Source: Ptiloglossa arizonensis (taxonomy: Eukaryota; Arthropoda; Insecta; Hymenoptera; Colletidae). From it: a DNA stretch of 64,000 nt. Of the stretch, positions 37,001-51,400 are shown one piece after another (the first letter of the stretch is position 1; each line of letters opens with the position of its first letter). A program made the position numbers and the translations under genes. The stretch spans positions 1 to 64,000 of the forward strand of contig NW_027478864.1 in assembly GCF_051014685.1 (NCBI RefSeq). The letters run 5' to 3'. A model generated the notes under the pieces. That model made no database searches. It had not been told where the DNA came from and was given only the letters and a program-made list of their open reading frames with translations.

Positions 37001-39580
37001 GAACTGCGAAAATTTGGAGTTTCTCAAGCGTTTCTTACACCAAAACTGCCATATCTCGCGAACGGATCGACCAATCCGAAAAGTTTCTGTTGCATCTGAA
37101 AGTAGAAACTCGCCCGATTACAACGGTATGCGTACTTTTCCCCTAGACCGTTCTAGTTATGCTTGTCGAGCATCAGAACTGCGAAAATTTTGAGTTTCTC
37201 AAGCGTTTCTTACCTCCAAACTGCCATATCTCGCGAACGGATCGACCAATCCGCAAAATTTCTGTTGCATCAGAAAGTAGAAACTAGCCCCATTACAACG
37301 GTATGAGTAGTTTTCCCCTAGACCGTTCTAGTTATTCGTTTCGAGTATCAGAACTGCGAAAATTTGGAGTTTCTCAAGCGTTTCTTACCCCAAAACTGCC
37401 ATATCTCGCGAACGGATCGACCAATCCGAGAAGTTTCTGTTGCATCTGAATGTAGAAACTCGCCCGATTACAACGGTAGGCGTACTTTTCCCCTAGACCG
37501 TTCTAGTTATGCTTGTCGAGCATCAGAACTGCGAAAATTTTGAGTTTCTCAAGCGTTTCTTACCTCCAAACTGCCATATCTCGCGAACGGATTGACCAAT
37601 CCGCAAAATTTCTGTTGCATCTGAAAGTAGAAACTCCCCCGATTACAACGGTATGCGTACTTTTCCCCTAGGCCGTTGTAGTTATTCGTTTCGAGCATGA
37701 GAACTGCGAAAATTTTGGGTTTCTCAAGCGTTGCTTACCTCCAAACTGCCATATCTCGCGAACGGATTGTCCAATCCGCAAAATTTCTGTTGCATCTGAA
37801 AGTAGAAACTCGCCCGATTACAACGGTATGCGTACTTTTCCCCTAGGCCGTTCTAGTTATTCGTTTCGAGAATCAGAACTGCGAAAATGTTGAGTTTCTC
37901 AAGCGTTTCTTACCCACAAACTGCCATATCTCGCGAACGGATTGACCAATCCGCAAAATTTCTGTTGCATCTGAATGTAGAAACTCGCCCGATTACAACG
38001 GTAGGCGTACTTTTCCCCTAGACCGTTCTAGTTATGCTTGTCGAGCATCAGAACTGCGAAAATTTTGAGTTTCTCAAGCGTTTCTTACCTCCAAACTGCC
38101 ATATCTCGCGAACGGATTGACCAATCCGCAAAATTTCTGTTGCATCTGAAAGTAGAAACTCGCCCGATTACAACGGTATGCGTACTTTTCCACTAGGCCG
38201 TTCTAGTTAATCGTTTCGAGCATCAGAACTGCGAAAATTTTGAGTTTCTCAAGCGTTTCTTACTTCCAACCTGCCATATCTCGCGAACGGATTGACCAAT
38301 CCGCAAAATTTCTGATGCATCTGAAAGTAGAAACTCGCCCGATTGCAACGGTATGCGTACTTTTCCCCTAGGCCGCTCTAGTTATTCGTTTCGAGCATCA
38401 GAACTGCGAAAATTTTGTGTTTCTCAAGTGTTTCATACTTCCAAACTGCCATATCTCGCGAACGGATTGACCAATCCGCAAAATTTCTGTTGCATCAGAA
38501 AGTAGAAACTAGCCCCATTACAACGGTATGAGTAGTTTTCCCCTAGACCGTTCTAGTTATTCGTTTCGAGTATCAGAACTGCGAAAATTTGGAGTTTCTC
38601 AAGCGTTTCTTACCCCAAAACTGCCATATCTCGCGAACGGATCGACCAATCCGAAAAGTTTCTGTTGCATCTGAAAGTAGAAACTCGCCCGATTACAACG
38701 GTATGCGTACTTTTCCCCTAGGCCGTTGTAGTTATTCGTTTCGAGCATGAGAACTGCGAAAATTTTGGGTTTCTCAAGCGTTGCTTACCTCCAAACTGCC
38801 ATATCTCGCGAACGGATTGTCCAATCCGCAAAATTTCTGTTGCATCTGAAAGTAGAAACTCGCCCGATTACAACGGTATGCGTACTTTTCCCCTAGGCCG
38901 TTCTAGTTATTCGTTTCGAGAATCAGAACTGCGAAAATGTTGAGTTTCTCAAGCGTTTCTTACCCACAAACTGCCATATCTCGCGAACGGATTGACCAAT
39001 CCGCAAAATTTCTGTTGCATCTGAAAGTAGAAACTCGCCCGATTACAACGGTATGCGTACTTTTCCCCTAGACCGTTCTAGTTATGCTTGTCGAGCATCA
39101 GAACTGCGAACATTTTGAGTTTCTCAAGCGTTTCTTACCTCCAAACTGCCATATCTCGCGAACGGATTGACCAATCAGCAAAATTTCTGTTGCATCTGAA
39201 AGTAGAAACTCGCCCGATTACAACGGTATGCGTACTTTTCCACTAAGCCGTTCCAGTTAATCGTTTCGAGCATCAGAACTGCGAAAATTTTGAGTTTCTC
39301 AAGCGTTTCTTACTTCCAAACTGCCATATCTCGCGAACGGATTGACCAATCCGCAAAATTTCTGATGCATCTGAAAGTAGAAACTCGCCCGATTGCAACG
39401 GTATGCGTACTTTTCCTCTAGGCCGCTCTAGTTATTCGTTTCGAGCATCAGAACTGCGAAAATTTTGTGTTTCTCAAGTGTTTCATACTTTCAATCTGCC
39501 ATATCTCGCGAACGGATTGACCAATCCGCAAAATTTCTATTGCATCTGAAAGTAGAAACTCGCCCGATTACAACGGTATG
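31091..39580. repeat. Central mosaic of satellite segments
   Basis: About 48 monomers, all on the 175-bp grid. 34.88-36.0 kb repeats the order seen from 17.38 kb (offset 17502, that is 100 monomers plus the two extra bases). 35.56-36.37 kb matches 38.19-38.99 kb (offset 2625). About 32.75-34.13 kb matches 38.88-40.26 kb (offset 6125), including AACAGATTG and the first CTCCCATATC units. Local marks found nowhere else are CTGAACGTAG (36398, 36923), CTGAATGTAG (36573, 37448, 37973) and GTAGGCGTAC (near 37476 and 38001). The last G-family monomers lie at 37268 and 38493. No non-satellite sequence is seen. Confidence 0.82.
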
Positions 39581-42500
39581 CGTACTTTTCCCCTAGGCCG
39601 TTCTAGTTATTCGTTTCGAGCATCAGAACTGTGAAAATTTTGAGTTTCTCAAGCGTTTCTTACCTACAAACTCCCATATCTCGCGAACGGATTGACCAAT
39701 CCGCAAAATATCTGTTGCATCTGAAAGTAGAAACTCGCCCGATTACAACGGTATGCGTACTTTTCCCCTAGTCCGTTCTAGTTATTCGTTTCGAGCATCA
39801 GAATTGCGAAAATTTTGAGTTTCTCAAGCGATTCTTACCTCCAAACTGCCATATCTCGCGAACAGATTGACCAATCCGCAAAATTTCTGTTGCATCTGAA
39901 AGTAGCAACTCGCCCGATTACAACGGTATGCGTACTTTTCCCCTAGGCCGTTCTAGTTATTCGTTTCGAGCATCAGAACTGCGAAAATGTTGAGTTTCTC
40001 AAGCGTTTCTTACCTACAAACTGCCATATCTCGCGAACGGATTGACCAATCCGCAAAATTTCTGTTGCATCTGAAAGTAGAAACTCGCCCGATTACAACG
40101 GTATGCGTACTTTTCCCCTAGACCGTTCTAGTTATGCTTGTCGAGAATCAGAACTGCGAAAATTTTGAGTTTCTCAAGCGTTTCTTACATCCAAACTGCC
40201 ATATCTCGCGAACGGATCGACCAATCCGCAAAATTTCTGTTGCATCTGAAAGTAGAAACTCGCCCGATTACAACGGTATGCGTACTTTTCCCCTAGGCCG
40301 TTGTAGTTAATCGTTTCGAGCATGAGAACTGCGAAAATTTTGGGTTTCTCAAGCGTTGCTTACCTCCAAACTGCCATATCTCGCGAACGGATTGTCCAAT
40401 CCGCAAAATTTCTGTTGCATCTGAAAGTAGAAACTCGCCCGATTACAACGGTATGCGTACTTTTCCCCTAGGCCGTTCTAGTTAATCGTTTCGAGCATCA
40501 GAACTGCGAAAATTTTGAGTTTCTCAAGCGTTTCTTACTTCCAACCTGCCGTATCTCGCGAACGGATTGACCAATCCGCAAAATTTCTGATGCATCTGAA
40601 AGTAGAAACTCGCCCGATTGCAACGGTATGCGTACTTTTCCCCTAGGCCGCTCTAGTTATTCGTTTCGAGCATCAGAACTGCGAAAATTTTGTGTTTCTC
40701 AAGTGTTTCATACTTCCAAACTGCCATATCTCGCGAACGGATTGACCAATCCGCAAAATTTCTGTTGCATCTGAAAGTAGAAACTCGCCCGATTACAACG
40801 GTATGCGTACTTTTCCCCTAGTCCGTTCTAGTTATTCGTTTCGAGCATCAGAACTGCGAAAATTTTGAGTTTCTCAAGCGTTTCTTACCTCCAAACTGCC
40901 ATATCTCGCGAACGGATTGACCAATCCGCAAAATTTCTGTTGCATCTGAAAGTAGAAACTCGCCCGATTACAACGGTATACGTACTTTTCCCCTAGGCCG
41001 TTCTAGTTATTCGTTTCGAGCATCAGAACTTCGAAAATGTTGAGTTTCTCAAGCGTTTCTTACCTACAAACTGCCATATCTCGCGAACGGATTGACCAAT
41101 CCGCAAAATTTCTGTTGCATCTGAAAGTAGAAACTCGCCCGATTACAACGGTATGCGTACTTTTCCCCTAGGCCGTTCTAGTTATTCGTTTCGAGCATCA
41201 GAACTGCGAAAATGTTGAGTTTCTCAAGCGTTTCTTACCTACAAACTGCCATATCTCGCGAACGGATTGACCAATCCGCAAAATTTCTGATGCATCTGAA
41301 AGTAGAAACTCGCCCGATTACAACGGTATGCGTACTTTTCCCCTAGACCGTTCTAGTTATGCTTGTCGAGAATCAGAACTGCGAAAATTTTGAGTTTCTC
41401 AAGCGTTTCTTACCTCCAAACTGCCATATCTCGCGAACGGATCGACCAATCCGCAAAATTTCTGTTGCATCTGAAAGTAGAAACTCGCCCGATTACAACG
41501 GTATGCGTACTTTTCCCCTAGGCCGTTGTAGTTAATCGTTTCGAGCATGAGAACTGCGAAAATTTTGGGTTTCTCAAGCGTTGCTTACCTCCAAACTGCC
41601 ACATCTCGCGAACGGATTGTCCAATCCGCAAAATTTCTGTTGCATCTGAAAGTAGAAACTCGCCCGATTACAACGGTATGCGTACTTTTCCCCTAGGCCG
41701 TTCTAGTTATTCGTTTCGAGCATCAGAACTGTGAAAATTTTGAGTTTCTCAAGCGTTTCTTACCTACAAACTCCCATATCTCGCGAACGGATTGACCAAT
41801 CCGCAAAATTTCTGTTGCATCTGAAAGTAGAAACTCGCCCGATTACAACGGTATGCGTACTTTTCCCCTAGTCCGTTCTAGTTATTCGTTCCGAGCATCA
41901 GAACTGCGAAAATTTTGAGTTTCTCAAGCGTTTCTTACCTCCAAACTGCCATATCTCGCGAACAGATTGACCAATCCGCAAAATTTCTGTTGCATCTGAA
42001 AGTAGCAACTCGCCCGATTACAACGGTATGCGTACTTTTCCCCTAGGCCGTTCTAGTTATTCGTTTCGAGCATCAGAACTGCGAAAATGTTGAGCTTCTC
42101 AAGCGTTTCTTGCCTACAAACTGCCATATCTCGCGAACGGATTGACCAATCCGCAAAATTTCTGTTGCATCTGAAAGTAGAAACTCGCCCGATTACAACG
42201 GTATGCGTACTTTTCCCCTAGACCGTTCTAGTTATGCTTGTCGAGAATCAGAACTGCGAAAATTTTGAGTTTCTCAAGCGTTTCTTACCTCCAAACTGCC
42301 ATATCTCGCGAACGGATCGACCAATCCGCAAAATTTCTGTTGCATCTGAAAGTAGAAACTCGCCCGATTACAACGGTATGCGTACTTTTCCCCTAGGCCG
42401 TTGTAGTTAATCGTTTCGAGCATGAGAACTGCGAAAATTTTGGGTTTCTCAAGCGTTGCTTACCTCCAAACTGCCATATCTCGCGAACGGATTGTCCAAT

Positions 42501-43570
42501 CCGCAAAATTTCTGTTGCATCTGAAAGTAGAAACTCGCCCGATTACAACGGTATGCGTACTTTTCCCCTAGGCCGTTCTAGTTAATCGTTTCGTGCATCA
42601 GAACTGCGAAAATTTTGAGTTTCTCAAGCGTTTCTTACTTCCAACCTGCCGTATCTCGCGAACGGATTGACCAATCCGCAAAATTTCTGATGCATCTGAA
42701 AGTAGAAACTCGCCCGATTGCAACGGTATGCGTACTTTTCCCCTAGGCCGCTCTAGTTATTCGTTTCGAGCATCAGAACTGCGAAAATTTTGTGTTTCTC
42801 AAGTGTTTCATACTTCCAAACTGCCATATCTCGCGAACGGATTGACCAATCCGCAAAATTTCTGTTGCATCTGACAGTAGAAACTCGCCCGATTACAACG
42901 GTATGCGTACTTTTCCCCTAGTCCGTTCTAGTTATTCGTTTCGAGCATCAGAACTGCGAAAATTTTGAGTTTCTCAAGCGTTTCTTACCTCCAAACTGCC
43001 ATATCTCGCGAACGGATTGACCAATCCGCAAAATTTCTGTTGCATCTGAAAGTAGAAACTCGCCCGATTACAACGGTATGCGTACTTTTCCCCTAGGCCG
43101 TTCTAGTTATTCGTTTCGAGCATCAGAACTGCGAAAATGTTGAGTTTCTCAAGCGTTTCTTACCTACAAACTGCCATATCTCGCGAACGGATTGACCAAT
43201 CCGCAAAATTTCTGATGCATCTGAAAGTAGAAACTCGCCCGATTACAACGGTATGCGTACTTTTCCCCTAGACCGTTCTAGTTATGCTTGTCGAGAATCA
43301 GAACTGCGAAAATTTTGAGTTTCTCAAGCGTTTCTTACCTCCAAACTGCCATATCTCGCGAACGGATCGACCAATCCACAAAATTTCTGTTGCATCTGAA
43401 AGTAGAAACTCGCCCGATTACAACGGTATGCGTACTTTTCCCCTAGGCCGTTGTAGTTAATCGTTTCGAGCATGAGAACTGCTAAAATTTTGGGTTTCTC
43501 AAGCGTTGCTTACCTCCAAACTGCCACATCTCGCGAACGGATTGTCCAATCCGCAAAATTTCTGTTGCAT
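39580..43570. repeat. Twelve-monomer higher-order repeat, two copies
   Basis: About 39580-41140 and 41680-43240 match at an offset of 2100 bp. Shared rare marks are AGTAGCAACTCG (39901/42001), AACAGATTG, GTCGAGAATC and GCCGTATCTC (40549/42649). Copy 1 then has one extra monomer (about 41105-41280), a tandem repeat of the GAAAATGTTGAG unit. The match then continues at an offset of 1925 bp (11 monomers) up to GCCACATCTC at 41598/43523. The units are therefore 12 and 11 monomers long. Confidence 0.85.
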
Positions 43571-46500
43571 CTGAAAGTAGAAACTCGCCCAATTACAACG
43601 GTATGCGTACTTTTCCCCTAGGCCGTTCTAGTTATGCTTGTCGAGCATCAGAACTGCGAAAATTTTGAGTTTCACAAGCGTTTCTTACCTCCAAACTGCC
43701 ATATCTCGCGAACGGATCGACCAATCCGCAAAATTTCTGTTGCATCTGAAAGTAGAAACTCGCGCGATTGCAACGGTATGCGTACTTTTCCCCTAGGCCG
43801 CTCTAGTTATTCGTTTCGAGCATCAGAACTGCGAAAATTTTGTGTTTCTCAAGTGTTTCATACTTCCAAACTGCCATATCTCGCGAACGGATTGACCAAT
43901 CCGCAATATTTCTGTTGCATCTGAAAGTAGAAACTCGCCCGATTACAACGGTATGCGTACTTTTCCCCTAGGCCGTTCTAGTTATTCGTTTCGAGCATCA
44001 GTACTGCGAAAATTTTGTGTTTCTCAAGTGTTTCATACTTCCAAACTGCCATATCTCGCGAACGGATTGACCAATCCGCAAAATTTCTGTTGCATCTGAA
44101 AGTAGAAACTCGCCCGATTACAACGGTATGCGTACTTTTCCCCTAGACCGTTCTAGTTATGCTTGTCGAGCATCAGAACTGCGAAAATTTTGAGTTTCTC
44201 AAGCGTTTCTTACCTCCAAACTGCCATATCTCGCGAACGGATTGACCAATCCGCAAAATTTCTGTTGCATCTGAAAGTAGAAACTCGCCCGATTACAACG
44301 GTATGCGTACTTTTCCACTAGGCCGTTCTAGTTAATCGTTTCGAGCATCAGAACTGCGAAAATTTTGAGTTTCTCAAGCGTTTCTTACTTCCAAACTGCC
44401 ATATCTCGCGAACGGATTGACCAATCCGCAAAATTTCTGATGCATCTGAAAGTAGAAACTCGCCCGATTGCAACGGTATGCGTACTTTTCCCCTAGGCCG
44501 CTCTAGTTATTCGTTTCGAGCATCAGAACTGCGAAAATTTTGTGTTTCTCAAGTGTTTCATACTTCCAAACTGCCATATCTCGCGAACGGATTGACCAAT
44601 CCGCAAAATTTCTATTGCATCTGAAAGTAGAAACTCGCCCGATTACAACGGTATGCGTACTTTTCCCCTAGACCGTTCTAGTTATGCTTGTCGAGAATCA
44701 GAACTGCGAAAATTTTGAGTTTCTCAAGCGTTTCTTACCTCCAAACTGCCATATCTCGCGAACGGATCGACCAATCCGCAAAATTTCTGTTGCATCTGAA
44801 AGTAGAAACTCGCCCGATTACAACGGTATGCGTACTTTTCCCCTAGGCCGTTGTAGTTAATCGTTTCGAGCATGAGAACTGCGAAAATTTTGGGTTTCTC
44901 AAGCGTTGCTTACCTCCAAACTGCCATATCTCGCGAACGGATTGTCCAATCCGCAAAATTTCTGTTGCATCTGAAAGTAGAAACTCGCCCGATTACAACG
45001 GTATGCGTACTTTTCCCCTAGGCCGTTCTAGTTATTCGTTTCGAGCATCAGAACTGTGAAAATTTTGAGTTTCTCAAGCGTTTCTTACCTACAAACTCCC
45101 ATATCTCGCGAACGGATTGACCAATCCGCAAAATTTCTGTTGCATCTGAAAGTAGAAACTCGCCCGATTACAACGGTATGCGTACTTTTCCCCTAGGCCG
45201 TTCTAGTTATTCGTTTCGAGCATCACAACTGCGAAAATTTTGAGTTTCTCAAGCGTTTCTTACTTCCAACCTGCCATATCTCGCGAACGGATTGACCAAT
45301 CCGCAAAATTTCTGATGCATCTGAAAGTAGAAACTCGCCCGATTGCAACGGTATGCGTACTTTTCCCCGAGGCCGCTCTAGTTATTCGTTTCGAACATCA
45401 GAACTGCGAAAATTTTGTGTTTCTCAAGTGTTTCATACTTCCAAACTGCCATATCTGGCGAACGGATTGACCAATCCGCAAAATTTCTGTTGCATCTGAA
45501 AGTAGAAACTCGCCCGATTACAACGGTATGCGTACTTTTCCCCTAGGCCGTTCTAGTTATGCTTGTCGAGCATCAGAACTGCGAAAATTTTGAGTTTCTC
45601 AAGCGTTTCTTACCTCCAAACTGCCATATCTCGCGAACGGATCGACCAATCCGCAAAATTTCTGTTGCATCTGAAAGTAGAAACTCGCGCGATTGCAACG
45701 GTATGCGTACATTTCCCCTAGGCCGCTCTAGTTATTCGTTTCGAGCATCAGAACTGCGAAAATTTTGTGTTTCTCAAGTGTTTCATACTTCCAAACTGCC
45801 ATATCTCGCGAACGGATTGACCAATCCGCAATATTTCTGTTGCATCTGAAAGTAGAAACTCGCCCGATTACAACGGTATGCGTACTTTTCCCCTAGACCG
45901 TTCTAGTTATGCTTGTCGAGAATCAGAACTGCGAAAATTTTGAGTTTCTCAAGCGTTTCTTACCTCCAAACTGCCATATCTCGCGAACGGATCGACCAAT
46001 CCGCAAAATTTCTGTTGCATCTGAAAGTAGAAACTCGCCCGATTACAACGGTATGCGTACTTTTCCCCTAGGCCGTTGTAGTTAATCGTTTCGAGCATGA
46101 GAACTGCGAAAATTTTGGGTTTCTCAAGCGTTGCTTACCTCCAAACTGCCATATCTCGCGAACGGATTGTCCAATCCGCAAAATTTCTGTTGCATCTGAA
46201 AGTAGAAACACGCCCGATTACAACGGTATGCGTACTTTTCCCCTAGGCCGTTCTAGTTAATCGTTTCGAGCATCAGAACTGCGAAAATTTTGAGTTTCTC
46301 AAGCGTTTCTTACTTCCAACCTGCCGTATCTCGCGAACGGATTGACCAATCCGCAAAATTTCTGATGCATCTGAAAGTAGAAACTCGCCCGATTGCAACG
46401 GTATGCGTACTTTTCCCCTAGGCCGCTCTAGTTATTCGTTTCGAGCATCAGAACTGCGAAAATTTTGTGTTTCTCAAGTGTTTCATACTTCCAAACTGCC

Positions 46501-48440
46501 ATATCTCGCGAACGGATTGACCAATCCGCAAAATTTCTGTTGCATCTGAAAGTAGAAACTCGCCCGATTACAACGGTATGCGTACTTTTCCCCTAGTCCG
46601 TTCTAGTTATTCGTTTCGAGCATCAGAACTGCGAAAATTTTGAGTTTCTCAAGCGTTTCTTACCTCCAAACTGCCATATCTCGCGAACGGATTGACCAAT
46701 CCGCAAAATTTCTGTTGCATCTGAAAGTAGAAACTCGCCCGATTACAACGGTATGCGTACTTTTCCCCTAGGCCGTTCTAGTTATTCGTTTCGAGCATCA
46801 GAACTGCGAAAATGTTGAGTTTCTCAAGCGTTTCTTACCTACAAACTGCCATATCTCGCGAACGGATTGACCAATCCGCAAAATTTCTGATGCATCTGAA
46901 AGTAGAAACTCGCCCGATTACAACGGTATGCGTACTTTTCCCCTAGACCGTTCTAGTTATGCTTGTCGAGAATCAGAACTGCGAAAATTTTGAGTTTCTC
47001 AAGCGTTTCTTACCTCCAAACTGCCATATCTCGCGAACGGATCGACCAATCCGCAAAATTTCTGTTGCATCTGAAAGTAGAAACTCGCCCGATTACAACG
47101 GTATGCGTACTTTTCCCCTAGGCCGTTGTAGTTAATCGTTTCGAGCATGAGAACTGCGAAAATTTTGGGTTTCTCAAGCGTTGCTTACCTCCAAACTGCC
47201 ATATCTCGCGAACGGATTGTCCAATCCGCAAAATTTCTGTTGCATCTGAAAGTAGAAACTCGCCCGATTACAACGGTATGCGTACTTTTCCCCTAGGCCG
47301 TTCTAGTTATTCGTTTCGAGCATCAGAACTGTGAAAATTTTGAGTTTCTCAAGCGTTTCTTACCTACAAACTCCCATATCTCGCGAACGGATTGACCAAT
47401 CCGCAAAATTTCTGTTGCATCTGAAAGTAGAAACTCGCCCGATTACAACGGTATGCGTACTTTTCCCCTAGGCCGTTCTAGTTATTCGTTTCGAGCATCA
47501 GAACTGCGAAAATTTTGAGTTTCTCAAGCGTTTCTTACTTCCAACCTGCCATATCTCGCGAACGGATTGACCAATCCGCAAAATTTCTGATGCATCTGAA
47601 AGTAGAAACTCGCCCGATTGCAACGGTATGCGTACTTTTCCCCTAGGCCGCTCTAGTTATTCGTTTCGAACATCAGAACTGCGAAAATTTTGTGTTTCTC
47701 AAGTGTTTCATACTTCCAAACCGCCATATCTGGCGAACGGATTGACCAATCCGCAAAATTTCTGTTGCATCTGAAAGTAGAAACTCGCCCAATTACAACG
47801 GTATGCGTACTTTTCCCCTAGGCCGTTCTAGTTATGCTTGTCGAGCATCAGAACTGCGAAAATTTTGAGTTTCACAAGCGTTTCTTACCTCCAAACTGCC
47901 ATATCTCGCGAACGGATCGACCAATCCGCAAAATTTCTGTTGCATCTGAAAGTAGAAACTCGCGCGATTGCAACGGTATGCGTACTTTTCCCCCAGGCCG
48001 CTCTAGTTATTCGTTTCGAGCATCAGAACTGCGAAAATTTTGTGTTTCTCAAGTGTTTCATACTTCCAAACTGCCATATCTCGCGAACGGATTGACCAAT
48101 CCGCAATATTTCTGTTGCATCTGAAAGTAGAAACTCGCCCGATTACAACGGTATGCGTACTTTTCCCCTAGGCCGTTCTAGTTATTCGTTTCGAGCATCA
48201 GTACTGCGAAAATTTTGTGTTTCTCAAGTGTTTCATACTTCCAAACTGCCATATCTCGCGAACGGATTGACCAATCCGCAAAATTTCTGTTGCATCTGAA
48301 AGTAGAAACTCGCCCGATTACAACGGTATGCGTACTTTTCCCCTAGACCGTTCTAGTTATGCTTGTCGAGCATCAGAACTGCGAAAATTTTGAGTTTCTC
48401 AAGCGTTTCTTACCTCCAAACTGCCATATCTCGCGAACGG
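43570..48440. repeat. Interleaved 13-, 21- and 24-monomer duplications
   Basis: Three overlapping duplications explain the order. About 43570-44812 matches 47770-49012 (offset 4200), with the private marks GAGTTTCACAAG (43668/47868), GCCCAATTACAAC (43587/47787) and CATCAGTACTG (43997/48197). About 42.2-43.57 kb matches 45.88-47.26 kb (offset 3675). About 44.63-45.86 kb matches 46.90-48.14 kb (offset 2275), with TCTGGCGAACGG as a mark. The form with CGCGCGATTGCAACGG first appears here (43760). All units are 175 bp. Confidence 0.82.
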
Positions 48441-51400
48441 ATTGACCAATCCGCAAAATTTCTGTTGCATCTGAAAGTAGAAACTCGCTCGATTACAACG
48501 GTATGCGTACTTTTCCACTAGGCCGTTCTAGTTAATCGTTTCGAGCATCAGAACTGCGAAAATTTTGAGTTTCTCAAGCGTTTCTTACTTCCAAACTGCC
48601 ATATCTCGCGAACGGATTGACCAATCCGCAAAATTTCTGATGCATCTGAAAGTAGAAACTCGCCCGATTGCAACGGTATGCGTACTTTTCCCCTAGGCCG
48701 CTCTAGTTATTCGTTTCGAGCATCAGAACTGCGAAAATTTTGTGTTTCTCAAGTGTTTCATACTTCCAAACTGCCATATCTCGCGAACGGATTGACCAAT
48801 CCGCAAAATTTCTATTGCATCTGAAAGTAGAAACTCGCCCGATTACAACGGTATGCGTACTTTTCCCCTAGACCGTTCTAGTTATGCTTGTCGAGAATCA
48901 GAACTGCGAAAATTTTGAGTTTCTCAAGCGTTTCTTACATCCAAACTGCCATATCTCGCGAACGGATCGACCAATCCGCAAAATTTCTGTTGCATCTGAA
49001 AGTAGAAACTCGCGCGATTGCAACGGTATGCGTACTTTTCCCCTAGGCCGCTCTAGTTATTCGTTTCGAGCATCAGAACTGCGAAAATTTTGTGTTTCTC
49101 AAGTGTTTCATACTTCCAAACTGCCATATCTCGCGAACGGATTGACCAATCCGCAATATTTCTGTTGCATCTGAAAGTAGAAACTCGCCCGATTACAACG
49201 GTATGCGTACTTTTCCCCTAGGCCGTTCTAGTTATTCGTTTCGAGCATCAGTACTGCGAAAATTTTGTGTTTCTCAAGTGTTTCATACTTCCAAACTGCC
49301 ATATCTCGCGAACGGATTGACCAATCCGCAAAATTTCTGTTGCATCTGAAAGTAGAAACTCGCCCGATTACAACGGTATGCGTACTTTTCCCCTAGACCG
49401 TTCTAGTTATGCTTGTCGAGCATCAGAACTGCGAAAATTTTGAGTTTCTCAAGCGTTTCTTACCTCCAAACTGCCATATCTCGCGAACGGATTGACCAAT
49501 CCGCAAAATTTCTGTTGCATCTGAAAGTAGAAACTCGCCCGATTACAACGGTATGCGTACTTTTCCACTAGGCCGTTCTAGTTAATCGTTTCGAGCATCA
49601 GAACTGCGAAAATTTTGAGTTTCTCAAGCGTTTCTTACTTCCAAACTGCCATATCTCGCGAACGGATTGACCAATCCGCAAAATTTCTGATGCATCTGAA
49701 AGTAGAAACTCGCCCGATTGCAACGGTATGCGTACTTTTCCCCTAGGCCGCTCTAGTTATTCGTTTCGAGCATCAGAACTGCGAAAATTTTGTGTTTCTC
49801 AAGTGTTTCATACTTCCAAACTGCCATATCTCGCGAACGGATTGACCAATCCGCAAGTTTCTATTGCATCTGAAAGTAGAAACTCGCCCGATTACAACGG
49901 TATGCGTACTTTTCCCCTAGGCCGTTCTAGTTATTCGTTTCGAGCATCAGAACTGTGAAAATTTTGAGTTTCTCAAGCGTTTCTTACCTACAAACTCCCA
50001 TATCTCGCGAACGGATTGACCAATCCGCAAAATTTCTGTTGCATCTGAAAGTAGAAACTCGCCCGATTACAACGGTATGCGTACTTTTCCCCTAGTCCGT
50101 TCTAGTTATTCGTTTCGAGCATCAGAACTGCGAAAATTTTGAGTTTCTCAAGCGTTTCTTACCTCCAAACTGCCATATCTCGCGAACAGATTGACCAATC
50201 CGCAAAATTTCTGTTGCATCTGAAAGTAGAAACTCGCCCGATTACAACGGTATGCGTACTTTTCCCCTAGGCCGTTCTAGTTATTCGTTTCGAGCATCAG
50301 AACTGCGAAAATGTTGAGTTTCTCAAGCGTTTCTTACCTACAAACTGCCATATCTCGCGAACGGATTGACCAATCCGCAAAATTTCTGTTGCATCTGAAA
50401 GTAGAAACTCGCCCGATTACAACGGTATGCGTACTTTTCCCCTAGACCGTTCTAGTTATGCTTGTCGAGAATCAGAACTGCGAAAATTTTGAGTTTCTCA
50501 AGCGTTTCTTACCTCCAAACTGCCATATCTCGCGAACGGATCGACCAATCCGCAAAATTTCTGATGCATCTGAAAGTAGAAACTCGCCCGATTGCAACGG
50601 TATGCGTACTTTTCCCCTAGGCCGCTCTAGTTATTCGTTTCGAACATCAGAACTGCGAAAATTTTGTGTTTCTCAAGTGTTTCATACTTCCAAACTGCCA
50701 TATCTGGCGAACGGATTGACCAATCCGCAAAATTTCTGTTGCATCTGAAAGTAGAAACTCGCCCAATTACAACGGTATGCGTACTTTTCCCCTAGGCCGT
50801 TCTAGTTATGCTTGTCGAGCATCAGAACTGCGAAAATTTTGAGTTTCTCAAGCGTTTCTTACCTCCAAACTGCCATATCTCGCGAACGGATCGACCAAAC
50901 CGCAAAATTTCTGTTGCATCTGAAAGTAGAAACTCGCGCGATTGCAACGGTATGCGTACTTTTCCCCTAGGCCGCTCTAGTTATTCGTTTCGAGCATCAG
51001 AACTGCGAAAATTTTGTGTTTCTCAAGTGTTTCATACTTCCAAACTGCCATATCTCGCGAACGGATTGACCAATCCGCAATATTTCTGTTGCATCTGAAA
51101 GTAGAAACTCGCCCGATTACAACGGTATGCGTACTTTTCCCCTAGGCCGTTCTAGTTATTCGTTTCGAGCATCAGTACTGCGAAAATTTTGTGTTTCTCA
51201 AGTGTTTCATACTTCCAAACTGCCATATCTCGCGAACGGATTGACCAATCCGCAAAATTTCTGTTGCATCTGAAAGTAGAAACTCGCCCGATTACAACGG
51301 TATGCGTACTTTTCCCCTAGACCGTTCTAGTTATGCTTGTCGAGCATCAGAACTTCGAAAATTTTGAGTTTCTCAAGCGTTTCTTACCTCCAAACTGCCA

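Noticed and set aside
43634..43924. Open frames of 61-96 codons on the plus strand, such as this one and near-identical frames at 45559, 47834, 48884, 50808, 52383, 54482 and 61307
   Set aside because: They start at the ATG in the family B box (TTATGCTTGTC) and stop at the TGA in the next CATCTGA. They repeat wherever the same monomer pair occurs. Since 175 leaves remainder 1 on division by 3, each unit shifts the frame, so no frame stays open for long. No domain, ribosome-binding context or codon signal supports translation.
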